DNA of 42,071 bases from Lachnospiraceae bacterium NC2004 (lineage in GTDB: Bacteria > Bacillota > Clostridia > Lachnospirales > Lachnospiraceae). The stretch lies in contig JHXB01000018.1 of the NCBI GenBank assembly GCA_000621905.1, positions 1 to 42,071 of the forward strand, written 5' to 3'. The translations under genes and the position numbers were made by a program. Position 1 is the stretch's first letter. Every line of letters starts with the position of its first letter. The notes below the pieces were generated by a model, which searched no databases, was not told the origin of the DNA, and saw nothing but the letters and a program-made list of their open reading frames with translations. This document shows positions 32,633 through 39,907 of this stretch, one piece after another.

Positions 32633-33319
32633 TTACATTGGCACATAGAATCTACGCTCATTCGACAGAAATCCAAGCATCACCTCACAATTCATCCCGC
32701 ATCCCAAATCACATATTTTCATTTCTGCCGTACCTTGATGTTCTGTTTCATAATCAAAAACCTCATCCCTATGCAACAGAATAACTCTATCTACTATCTG
32801 TTCTACGTATTCATGATCAGGTATATCACACAACATAGGCCTTTTTTCATCACGCCCCCAAATGTAATCATCATCAACATCACACGTAATAATTACCGGT
32901 ATATCAGCCACTTCCGCAAGAGTCTTAAATCTTGTAAGCAAATACAATATCTTTTCCGATTTAGCCATATTATTATTCCGAAACTCTTCTGTTCTCAAAA
33001 AACTCCGATAATCATCTATAAGCATCGCACATAAATCCGGCATCCTCACCAATCCTACAGTCCCAATAATCATATGTCTTGTCTGATATGGTAGTTCTGA
33101 AATATTTGTTGTAACAAAAGTCTCCGTGTCTAAATCACTAATATCACTAATGTCATCATTAATCGAATAATAGTAGTAAAATACCCTATTTCTCACATTG
33201 ATCATTTGTAATTCTTCAGCTAGAGTCAGCAAAAATGATGTCTTCCCAACATCTTTAACTCCTGCAATTAAACATAATTCGCCATTATTTACATAATTAA
33301 TCAACCTTCTTTCTACCAC
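32633..33319 (-). CDS. DnaB-like RecA-fold ATPase domain, altered arginine-finger region
   Basis: About 228 residues. The start may be the GTG at 33319 (GGAGGG 7 bp before) or the ATG 5 codons up. It matches the C-terminal domain of replicative helicase DnaB: GELCLIAGVKDVGKTS (P-loop, about 13-28), Walker B CAMLIDDY (97-104), LKALA-like helix FKTLAEVADIPVI, and RDEKRPMLCDIPDHEYVEQ followed by DRVILLHRDE (family QDKRPMMSDIRESGSIEQDAD, LYRDDYY). The DnaB segment AKQRNGPTG that carries the arginine finger is CDLGCGMNC here. The N-terminal primase-binding domain is absent. It probably binds ATP but should not form a normal helicase. Confidence 0.8.
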   Translation of the reverse strand: MVERRLINYVNNGELCLIAGVKDVGKTSFLLTLAEELQMINVRNRVFYYYYSINDDISDISDLDTETFVTTNISELPYQTRHMIIGTVGLVRMPDLCAMLIDDYRSFLRTEEFRNNNMAKSEKILYLLTRFKTLAEVADIPVIITCDVDDDYIWGRDEKRPMLCDIPDHEYVEQIVDRVILLHRDEVFDYETEHQGTAEMKICDLGCGMNCEVMLGFLSNERRFYVPM

Positions 33320-33354
33320 AGAAAATCCCTCCATACAAATCACATGTTATGTTA

Positions 33355-33389
33355 GTTATACTAGCTTTCATGTACATTTTTTTACACAA
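33355..33389 (-). promoter_or_regulatory. Island half-site promoter J (DnaB-like gene)
   Basis: Proximal half-site ATGTACAT (33370-33377), exactly 9 bp, then TATAAC (33355-33360) on the minus strand. The distal half is degenerate and shifted by about 2 bp. The DnaB-like and hydrolase genes follow. Confidence 0.5.
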
Positions 33390-33394
33390 AAAGC

Positions 33395-33413
33395 CCTCTG
33401 CAAATAGCAGAGG
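33395..33413 (-). terminator. Terminator after the Cys-rich small gene
   Basis: Stem CCTCTGC/GCAGAGG with a 5-nt loop, followed on the minus strand by GCTTTTTG. It closes the WYL/Cys-rich transcript immediately before the DnaB-like promoter. Confidence 0.75.
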
Positions 33414-33460
33414 TTCAGATTATATACACAACGTGTCATTTTTTTAGTTGATCCCACTTT

Positions 33461-33661
33461 TCAAAAAAGTTTTTGGCATAAATTGTAAGAAGCCATCATC
33501 GCTCTCTTTTTATTAGGACACTTTCCATTTAAGCATGTTCCTTTATCACCTAACGCTTTTACTTCTGCCGAATCCTTAAACGGTCCGACTTTACGCGGTC
33601 CATCCCAAAACTGACAATTCCCGCAACAATTCTGCCTATACCTATACCTCCCCCCTCTCAC
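33461..33661 (-). CDS. Cys-rich small protein, probably frameshifted at its 3' end
   Basis: 66 codons, starting at a GTG that overlaps the WYL stop. Cysteines in NCCGNCQFWDGPRK, GTCLNGKCPNK and NLCQK suggest a zinc-binding fold. The frame stops at TGA (33461-33463) right after a run of A and T; removing one base there would continue the frame as FFEKWDQLKK and a stop, the kind of aromatic/basic ending expected after the last cysteine. It is therefore probably a frameshifted gene, or a base-count error in the reads. Confidence 0.6.
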   Translation of the reverse strand: MRGGRYRYRQNCCGNCQFWDGPRKVGPFKDSAEVKALGDKGTCLNGKCPNKKRAMMASYNLCQKLF

Positions 33662-34698
33662 CCATACACCTCAAGCACCCTCTTCGCTCTCTCAACAAGA
33701 GCCTCGGTAACGCCACTTTTGTCTCCTTTTTCAACCCAGGCAAGCGTTGGAACATTGATTAGCCAGTTAGCAAGCGCGCCTTTGCAGGAAGTAACCTTGA
33801 CGCGGGTAATTCCGAGATTGCATTCGCTCTTGGAACTCGGATATTCCGCATCAATCTCGAACTCATCCCTGACAGTATCAATAAAATCGTCGCGCACATT
33901 CAATGTGACCGTAACCACATCATCATTCGTCATGCGCGGATGCATTTTCATATAGGAATCCAGGCGAAAGCGCTCATACAGTTCGTTGATGTCAATCGCT
34001 CGCTCCTGTAACTCTTTGCACTCTGATATTTTGTCTACACGATAGTGCCACATCGTATCCTTATCTTCCACGTAGGCGAGGCAATAGTAGCGCCCGCCGT
34101 AGACCACGAGGTAGTATGGGGAAACGACAACATTTGCCACAGATTTATAGGTAAATGAAACCTTACGCCCCGCCTCGATAGACTCCCCAATTACGCGAAT
34201 AGACGTGATAACCTCGCTGTTATCAGTCTTCCTGACGACATTTCCGATATGAACATAGCGATGCACGTTGATAAAATGCTTACTCGCAAGCTGGGCAATC
34301 TTCCCGGTAATAGCGCGAGCCTTTTGATCGTCCATCCCAGGAGCGAAGAAAATAGAATCGACAAGCAGCCTAACCTCAACATCGTCAAACGGACGCTTTT
34401 CAAGAAAATACGCGTGGTTATTACCTTTGAGCCCTGCAACCGGGATACAAGCAATGCGCAAAGGAAGGGAAATGTAGCCGTACTCCTGCATTTGCTCCAA
34501 AAATGCCATCAGATCATATAGATACGACTGAATCAAACGCTTATTGCTCTCATATGCGCACTCTTCCTTTGGCTGGTAGATCCCAAGTACACGATTCACA
34601 AGCTCTTTCGTAGTCAAATAATGCCTCTCATCGCTATGTTTCCATAGCACAGCAAGAATTATCAGCGGCAGCATTTTCTTATCAGATATAAGTCCCAT
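33658..34698 (-). CDS. WYL-domain transcriptional regulator 3, GC-rich
   Basis: 346 residues after AGGAGGG. N-terminal winged helix (WKHSDERHYLTTKELVNRVL), EVRLLVDSIFFAP, WYL core (VSFTYKSVANVVVSPYYLVV, YYCLAYVEDK, YRVDKISE) and a C-terminal WCX part. It differs from regulators 1 and 2 in lacking the basic extension after the core strands. Its codons and base composition are visibly more GC-rich than the neighbours, which points to a separate origin. A short duplicate of its 3' end lies at 2553-2654. Confidence 0.88.
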   Translation of the reverse strand: MGLISDKKMLPLIILAVLWKHSDERHYLTTKELVNRVLGIYQPKEECAYESNKRLIQSYLYDLMAFLEQMQEYGYISLPLRIACIPVAGLKGNNHAYFLEKRPFDDVEVRLLVDSIFFAPGMDDQKARAITGKIAQLASKHFINVHRYVHIGNVVRKTDNSEVITSIRVIGESIEAGRKVSFTYKSVANVVVSPYYLVVYGGRYYCLAYVEDKDTMWHYRVDKISECKELQERAIDINELYERFRLDSYMKMHPRMTNDDVVTVTLNVRDDFIDTVRDEFEIDAEYPSSKSECNLGITRVKVTSCKGALANWLINVPTLAWVEKGDKSGVTEALVERAKRVLEVYG

Positions 34699-34718
34699 AG
34701 TGAATCCCTCCTAAAACG

Positions 34719-34747
34719 CAAAAAAGAGAACCCAATTATGAGTCCTC
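34719..34747 (-). terminator. Terminator after the HTH gene
   Basis: Imperfect stem (AGAGGAC and GTTCTCT on the minus strand) followed by six T. It lies between the HTH gene and WYL regulator 3. Confidence 0.55.
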
Positions 34748-34765
34748 TGTTATCAAACACTCTAT

Positions 34766-34993
34766 TTACTTAATTCGCACAATTAAATCTCCCACTTCAA
34801 TGTTCAAGTACTCGCATATCTTACAAACCAAGTTAGCATCAATACGCTGAAATTCATCACGGCAATACTTATTAAAGTTGCTACGAGGAATGTCTAAGTC
34901 CTTGCAAATTCTTGTCTTACTGATGTTTCTTTCTTCCAGTATCTCAACTATGCGCATGTGCAGCCTACCATATTGTTTTTTATCAGTAGCCAT
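34766..34993 (-). CDS. Cro/C1-type helix-turn-helix repressor
   Basis: 75 residues after GAGGTG. RIVEILEERNISKTRICKDL, then IPRSNFNKYCRDEFQRID and LVCKICEYLNIEVGDLI fit a lone XRE domain. The palindrome at 35011-35035 just before the ribosome site is a natural autoregulatory operator. Confidence 0.85.
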   Translation of the reverse strand: MATDKKQYGRLHMRIVEILEERNISKTRICKDLDIPRSNFNKYCRDEFQRIDANLVCKICEYLNIEVGDLIVRIK

Positions 34994-35010
34994 AGAGAAT
35001 CACCTCACTA

Positions 35011-35035
35011 ATTGTATAGTTATATTTTATACAAT
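35011..35035. promoter_or_regulatory. Operator palindrome of the HTH gene
   Basis: 8-bp arms ATTGTATA and TATACAAT with a 9-bp spacer, 18 bp upstream of the HTH start codon and probably overlapping its promoter. Direct repeats follow at 35055-35082. Confidence 0.6.
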
Positions 35036-35054
35036 CAGTAACATTTTTATAATT

Positions 35055-35082
35055 CACTATATAGCTACTCACTATATAGTTA
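35055..35082. repeat. Two direct repeats upstream of the HTH gene
   Basis: CACTATATAGCTA (35055-35067) and CACTATATAGTTA (35070-35082), 12 of 13 bases identical, start-to-start 15 bp. They lie in a 225-bp stretch without genes and may be further regulator sites. Confidence 0.55.
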
Positions 35083-35168
35083 GTATATAATGATAGCCCT
35101 CTGCTACAATTCAGACGGTTCGTTCGCCGTACTTCACGTTTAGAATCTGATAAAAAGAGCTTTACAAC

Positions 35169-35215
35169 AAAAGTGTAAATAATCGAAAAGCTTCCTTTCA
35201 ATTATTTACACTTTT
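35169..35215 (-). terminator. Long perfect hairpin after the DUF697-like gene
   Basis: 15-bp arms AAAAGTGTAAATAAT and its reverse complement, 17-nt loop, immediately after the stop codon of the DUF697-like gene; on the minus strand the second arm ends in TTTT. Confidence 0.7.
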
Positions 35216-35219
35216 ACAC

Positions 35220-35789
35220 TCAACTATTGCCTGCTATTAACACTTTTTCAAATTCACGGATATACTTCGGCCTCCAGAACTTAATAAAACCAATAAAGCC
35301 CTCGCGCTCCGAATTCTTCCTTATCTTTACAACCATTCTATACTTATTCGATTCATTAAGCATATTTTTCTCTACGATATTAGCATCATCAATCTTAAAA
35401 TCTTGATGTATTTCACGATATTCATCCTTTGAAAAACCATCCGCAACCTGCCATCCAATAGCTTCAGTTTTATTCCTAACTACAGCTCCGTTTACCGCAT
35501 TGCCAACATAATGAATCCATCCCAAAATCACTTGTAAAACACTTTTTCTTGCAAATGATGCAGTTACTTCATCAAGAATAGCTTTCGCTGCTTCAGTTGA
35601 TACCTCTTGATTAAAAGCTTTACCAAGTTCGCTAATCATACTTATTTGAACCGGGGCTATAACCTCTTCCGGTATTGATGCACGAAATCCAGTTCCTAAG
35701 CCCCACGCCGGAAGAGAGAAACTATGAATAATTGCGTCACACTTTTCTATTTGTTCTTCTGCAATGTTAATATTCTTAATTTTACTCAT
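35220..35789 (-). CDS. DUF697/YcjF-like protein
   Basis: 189 residues; the ATG overlaps the macro gene stop as ATGA and follows GGAGGC. The central region is GLGTGFRASIPEEVIAPVQIS, followed by helices with LGKAFNQEVS, VILGWIHYVGNAVNGAVVRNKTEAIGWQVADGF, which is the DUF697 pattern of short amphipathic helices otherwise found in or beside small GTPases of the Era/YcjX group. The C-terminal 70 residues are charged and unmatched. No GTPase gene is adjacent; its partner is the macro protein instead. Confidence 0.6.
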   Translation of the reverse strand: MSKIKNINIAEEQIEKCDAIIHSFSLPAWGLGTGFRASIPEEVIAPVQISMISELGKAFNQEVSTEAAKAILDEVTASFARKSVLQVILGWIHYVGNAVNGAVVRNKTEAIGWQVADGFSKDEYREIHQDFKIDDANIVEKNMLNESNKYRMVVKIRKNSEREGFIGFIKFWRPKYIREFEKVLIAGNS

Positions 35790-36946
35790 ATTACATGCCT
35801 CCATCCAAAGTTTTCTTCTTTCATACTCTTGGCGTATTCAGCATCATCCATATCACACAAATCCCCTCTCACACATACTGTAAGAATTCCACTGTCATCT
35901 GCACCAATAGACTGAACCTCTAGCATACGCAAACCAACCGGAATATCATCCACCGATGATACTTGAATCGTAGTAACCTTACTAAATCCCGCGCCGGTAC
36001 TAGTAGAATAACTACATAACCCTGTATGAACTATATTCATCTGAACACTATTAACACTAACGGTTGTTCCCTTAGACTCACCATCTTGCATAGAGTACCC
36101 CATTGCTAGGTATTTTTCAACATAATCAGCTAGCCTTAATCTAGATTCATATGCCGGAGTTCTAAACAGTATCTCCTCAAATATATTATAGTTACCATCC
36201 GAAAGCCCGTTACCACGCGGTATCGCAAATACTATCTTCTCAATAGTATTCAACTTACTTAGTTCATGAATAGCTTCCTTAAACAACCGACTAATATCTC
36301 TAGGATCATTTCTGAACGCGCCACATCCCCATGCACCAAGTATCAAGCAATCCACATGCATATCCATCGCCAATAACAGAACCTTTTTAATACGATTCTT
36401 GATTAGCGAACAATACTTACTATAGTGATTGGCCACATAGTACTCTCTATTAATCAAACACGGAGCAGCTGCCGTTATAACATCAGCGTGAACGTCCTTT
36501 TTCCCGTCTCGTATGAACACAATATCCTTTGAATACAGCATCTCATCACCATATAGGAAATCATCGGAATCTTCTCTATGTTTAGCATAGTACTCCGCAT
36601 CAAATTCGGCAATAACCGGATACAGTGTTGATTCGTGACAAATGCACTCTTCCTGAGCTTTGGCACCTCTTATGAAGCCACCGCCCGGATGATGATAATT
36701 CGCAAAATTCAGTATAGCGGTTCTTTTATCGCCTTCGTAATTGTCAAACACAGCCGAAACAGTATCGGTATCCTGCATTATAATATCCGGTATAACTGCA
36801 TACACAGGACAATGCTTTACATCAACTTCTCTTTGTAAATTGTAATTTCGACATTCAGTTTCCTCTATCGATCTTTCGATTGCTTCATTGTATTCTGATT
36901 TAACAAACGCAAGCCAATCATGAGCCTTTTTTCTTAAATCATGCAT
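35786..36946 (-). CDS. TIGR02452 macro-domain protein (PARG-like) with C-terminal extension
   Basis: 386 residues after GGAAAGGAG. The family removes ADP-ribose from proteins (bacterial-type PARG). Signatures: LNFANYHHPGGGFIRGAKAQEE (the paired Glu are catalytic), DVITAAAPCLI and LGAWGCGAFRNDP. All are intact. Residues 295-386 are an extra domain without a recognised motif. KptA makes ADP-ribose 1''-2''-cyclic phosphate, so a macro-domain enzyme in the same island may also clear that by-product (inference). It overlaps the DUF697-like gene by 4 bp. Confidence 0.87.
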   Translation of the reverse strand: MHDLRKKAHDWLAFVKSEYNEAIERSIEETECRNYNLQREVDVKHCPVYAVIPDIIMQDTDTVSAVFDNYEGDKRTAILNFANYHHPGGGFIRGAKAQEECICHESTLYPVIAEFDAEYYAKHREDSDDFLYGDEMLYSKDIVFIRDGKKDVHADVITAAAPCLINREYYVANHYSKYCSLIKNRIKKVLLLAMDMHVDCLILGAWGCGAFRNDPRDISRLFKEAIHELSKLNTIEKIVFAIPRGNGLSDGNYNIFEEILFRTPAYESRLRLADYVEKYLAMGYSMQDGESKGTTVSVNSVQMNIVHTGLCSYSTSTGAGFSKVTTIQVSSVDDIPVGLRMLEVQSIGADDSGILTVCVRGDLCDMDDAEYAKSMKEENFGWRHVI

Positions 36947-37008
36947 AGATGTTCTCCTTTCCTATAATCAGCATCCTCTGTTATCCCTAGGGTATAATCA
37001 CATAGTAC

Positions 37009-37485
37009 TTATGATTTATGCTTTATACCTTTCTTAACACTATTTATATTCTTACATGCTCTTTCAATTGGTCCACAAGACTTCTGAATGAGCCAAACAT
37101 CATCTTTGTCAACTTCGCCATACGCATAATCGCTTCCAAGTTTTTTCTTCAATCTATCCACTTCATCTTTAGAACAATACACATACGCAAATACTTCTCC
37201 CTGCATTTGAAGCACTCCGGTCGAGATATGCATATCATTAGCTATTTCAAAGATCAAGTTGTCTTCTGCGCTCCATCCGCTCTTATGATAAAGCCAACAA
37301 ACACTATACCATCTATTCATGTTGCTCTCTATGCTTGCCTTAGTCTCAATTACGGAAGAACGAATATCTTTGCCCAGTTTCTGCGTTTTATATGTTAGCT
37401 TCTTACCAGCTTTTTTAGTTTTTCTTTTAATATCCTTCCCCTTTTTATTTATGGTATCTAACGGAGTTTTATGACCGTTTGACAT
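37009..37485 (-). CDS. Unknown protein with Lys-rich head
   Basis: 158 residues; ATG after AAAGGAGG. The first 55 residues are strongly basic (KGKDIKRKTKKAGKKLTYKT), which suggests nucleic-acid or membrane-surface contact. The following 100 residues (WYSVCWLYHKSGWSAEDNLIF, FAYVYCSKDEVDRLKKKLG) form a small alpha/beta domain I do not recognise. Separate transcript or first gene before the macro gene. Confidence 0.6.
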   Translation of the reverse strand: MSNGHKTPLDTINKKGKDIKRKTKKAGKKLTYKTQKLGKDIRSSVIETKASIESNMNRWYSVCWLYHKSGWSAEDNLIFEIANDMHISTGVLQMQGEVFAYVYCSKDEVDRLKKKLGSDYAYGEVDKDDVWLIQKSCGPIERACKNINSVKKGIKHKS

Positions 37486-37542
37486 ACCTAATTCCTCCTT
37501 TGTCATTCGCCATCTACATCTCTACCATAGGATTCTGAGTAA

Positions 37543-38349
37543 TTATATCATTGCATTATATATAAAGTCACTAGCATCCCTCTTATCGAGCGTATAAGAA
37601 TCTTTAGATTGGAACATTTGCCACACAGGTATTTTTTCTCTTTTTGCTATAGCACGAATTTTCTCCTTATTATCTTTAGAAATACGCAGTCCCATGTATA
37701 TTCCCGTTACTTTGCATTTTTTGATAATCACTTTAGGAGCTTTTATAATTCTCAAATCTTCACCTGGAGTACGTTCATCAAAAAAATACGTATATCTATC
37801 ATCTGAGCGTTCTACTAACGTTTTTAATATCTTATAGTTATCTAAGATTTCCATATCTGATTGATCAATACAATAAATTGCTCTCACTTCTTCTTCATAA
37901 TCCCATTCAAGTGATTTATTAAATATTAAATCTGGTTTATTTTTAGAATTCGCATCAACTGTAGCAATTGTACTACTATATTCAACACGCCTTATCTCAG
38001 AAGCAATTTTACGCACATCTTCTTCATCATACTCCAAGCATACACCTCTATGCATATCAGCATAGTGCGCCCACAATAGAGAATTATACCAAGAGGTAGT
38101 TAAACAAAGCACGCGTTTTTTATTTCTTATTCTTTCTATATTCTTATCAGAAAACTTATCACTCAACATTCCAGGAACGTCTATCCCTAGTTTATCCCAC
38201 TCTTCTAAATCATTAGAATAAACAACTCTTCCTATTCCTTCGAACGGATCATTAAGAGAATCAATGTGTGTAAATGCTATCTCCCCTTCTTCTATATTAC
38301 GAATAACATAATCATGCACGCCTGAATACTTGTATAATTTACCACTCAT
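37543..38349 (-). CDS. DUF2971-family protein
   Basis: 268 residues after GAAGG. YKYSGVHDYVIRNIEEGEI, AFTHIDSLNDPFEG, LCLTTSWYNSLLWAHYADMH and RGVCLEYDEED are the DUF2971 signatures. The family is frequent in mobile and defence DNA; no reaction is established. Here it is a single gene between the toxin module and the macro operon. The 192 bp between it and the immunity gene (38350-38541) hold nothing I can identify. Confidence 0.8.
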   Translation of the reverse strand: MSGKLYKYSGVHDYVIRNIEEGEIAFTHIDSLNDPFEGIGRVVYSNDLEEWDKLGIDVPGMLSDKFSDKNIERIRNKKRVLCLTTSWYNSLLWAHYADMHRGVCLEYDEEDVRKIASEIRRVEYSSTIATVDANSKNKPDLIFNKSLEWDYEEEVRAIYCIDQSDMEILDNYKILKTLVERSDDRYTYFFDERTPGEDLRIIKAPKVIIKKCKVTGIYMGLRISKDNKEKIRAIAKREKIPVWQMFQSKDSYTLDKRDASDFIYNAMI

Positions 38350-38541
38350 ACCTTATACCTTCTTACTATCATTTAGTTGCAATCATAATAACATTATGAA
38401 AAGACTACTTTGACTTCTCTATACTAAAACTCCTATTCTTCCAAGAATATCATCTTACCTAAAGCTTAATATCCAACAATGATAGCAAATGTTGTATTAA
38501 AAAAGAGTGTGAAGCCATATGATGCAATATACAATATACAT

Positions 38542-39048
38542 TCAATCCTTCGATTCAATCCTTAATCCGCCTGTCAGCGCTATACATACAGCTATGTATT
38601 CTCTGATTTTGCCTACGCTCATTATTTCCTCAGATAGTTCGCCACCTATGTAGGGTATCGGTGCACAAGTATAACAGTATCCACTCTCAAGAGTTCCTAG
38701 CTTTTTCTTAGTTTTCTTATATAAATTCAAATTTAGATAATCGTTTAAGAATTCTTCGTCTTCTATATCCTCAAAGAAATACTTAAATCCAGACTCTAAA
38801 ACAGTTACTTTCTTTTCCGAAAAACTTAAACATTTGACATATTTATTACCTTCCCACACTAGCAATTCACCAAAAGCGGTTTCAGCAAAAGGTATAGCAT
38901 CGTTTATCCCATACCCATCTTTTACAATATCCAAATATAACTCTGGATTACACAAGGTAACTACTCCATCTCCAAATGTCAAATCACCCTTATATTCCAA
39001 GAGTTCTTTCGGTAGAACATCTTTATAATTAATATATATATCATTCAT
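38542..39048 (-). CDS. Tdi1/DUF1851-type immunity protein
   Basis: 168 residues; ATG at 39048 directly after the toxin stop, with GGAGGTGG inside the toxin gene. PFAETAFGELLVWEGNKYVK, KYFFEDIEDEEFLNDYLNL, KKKLGTLESGYCYTCAP, IPYIGGELSEE and REYIAVCIALTGG match the T6SS_Tdi1/DUF1851 fold. Tdi1 neutralises the Ntox15 DNase Tde1 in Agrobacterium, and here it sits next to an Ntox15 protein, so the pairing is well supported. Confidence 0.82.
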   Translation of the reverse strand: MNDIYINYKDVLPKELLEYKGDLTFGDGVVTLCNPELYLDIVKDGYGINDAIPFAETAFGELLVWEGNKYVKCLSFSEKKVTVLESGFKYFFEDIEDEEFLNDYLNLNLYKKTKKKLGTLESGYCYTCAPIPYIGGELSEEIMSVGKIREYIAVCIALTGGLRIESKD

Positions 39049-39049
39049 A

Positions 39050-39907
39050 TCAAGCCACCTCCAATTTGACATTTAAGTAAATGTTCCTCAAATCCGTACC
39101 AATAAGGTTATTATCCTTAACGTACTTATTAACAGCATTATCAACAGTATCTATTCTATTTTTCCATTGAGCACCTATAGAGGAATTGATTTTTCTATCC
39201 CCCAAACCTACTACATTCTTAGGATCTCCTCCTGCTATTTGATCAGGATCATGCAACGCAGCTTGCCCCTCAAGCCACTCATCCGCCTCTAACTCAGCTT
39301 GTTTACGTGTCATTCCATTCTCACGATTTTCTGCAATTCTATCTGCCCGAGCTTCTTCCCTCATCTTCATTTGAGCAACTTCTCCAGCGTCTTTATCACG
39401 TCCATTTTCCTTATAACGATTTCTGTTTTCAATGAAGTCGTGGATTGAGATATTATTCATCCCATTTTGCTGATTCGTAATTTGTCTTTCATATTCACTT
39501 TTGTCATATTTTTCGTCACACTTGAATTCAACGACACATGGAGGTTCCATTTGTTGTTTTTCAGGATTCTCTCTTTCAATATTATGCTCAACTTCCTTGA
39601 CATTCGTTATTTCCTGTCTATCAACTATATCAATACCGTCTACAGACACAACTTTACCATCTCCGTTAGTAATATACTCAACTCCGTTTAAGGCAAAGGT
39701 AGTATTTGGTTGGAGATAATTCTCATTTGATCCAATCACATTTCCTTCGTCATCCACTATATGTATATCACTTACATCGAATTCTTTTTCCGTTATTTCT
39801 TTTGATATTATATCGGCATTTTCAACTTCACAGATCTCTGTAGCAACCTCGACTGCCCTTTCCTCTATATTTACAACACCCTTTGCTATGCCTTCTACTA
39901 AATTCAT
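39050..39907 (-). CDS. Polymorphic toxin with Ntox15 (Tde1-like) nuclease domain
   Basis: 285 residues; the ATG overlaps the stop of the HerA-type gene (TGATG) after GGAGGTG. The C-terminal Ntox15 domain (about 120-285) has YERQITNQQNGMNNISIHDFI, GRDKDAGEVA and the HxxD core ALHDPDQIAGGDPK followed by GLGDRKINSSIGAQW. Ntox15 proteins are DNases (established for Tde1). The N-terminal 120 residues contain linker-like strands (FALNGVEYITNGDGKVVSV) but no secretion signal I can name. The nuclease residues look intact. Confidence 0.82.
   Translation of the reverse strand: MNLVEGIAKGVVNIEERAVEVATEICEVENADIISKEITEKEFDVSDIHIVDDEGNVIGSNENYLQPNTTFALNGVEYITNGDGKVVSVDGIDIVDRQEITNVKEVEHNIERENPEKQQMEPPCVVEFKCDEKYDKSEYERQITNQQNGMNNISIHDFIENRNRYKENGRDKDAGEVAQMKMREEARADRIAENRENGMTRKQAELEADEWLEGQAALHDPDQIAGGDPKNVVGLGDRKINSSIGAQWKNRIDTVDNAVNKYVKDNNLIGTDLRNIYLNVKLEVA

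Noticed and set aside
34983-35201. A 72-codon minus-strand ORF overlapping the HTH promoter region.
   Set aside because: It covers the operator palindrome, direct repeats and hairpin arms and has no ribosome site.
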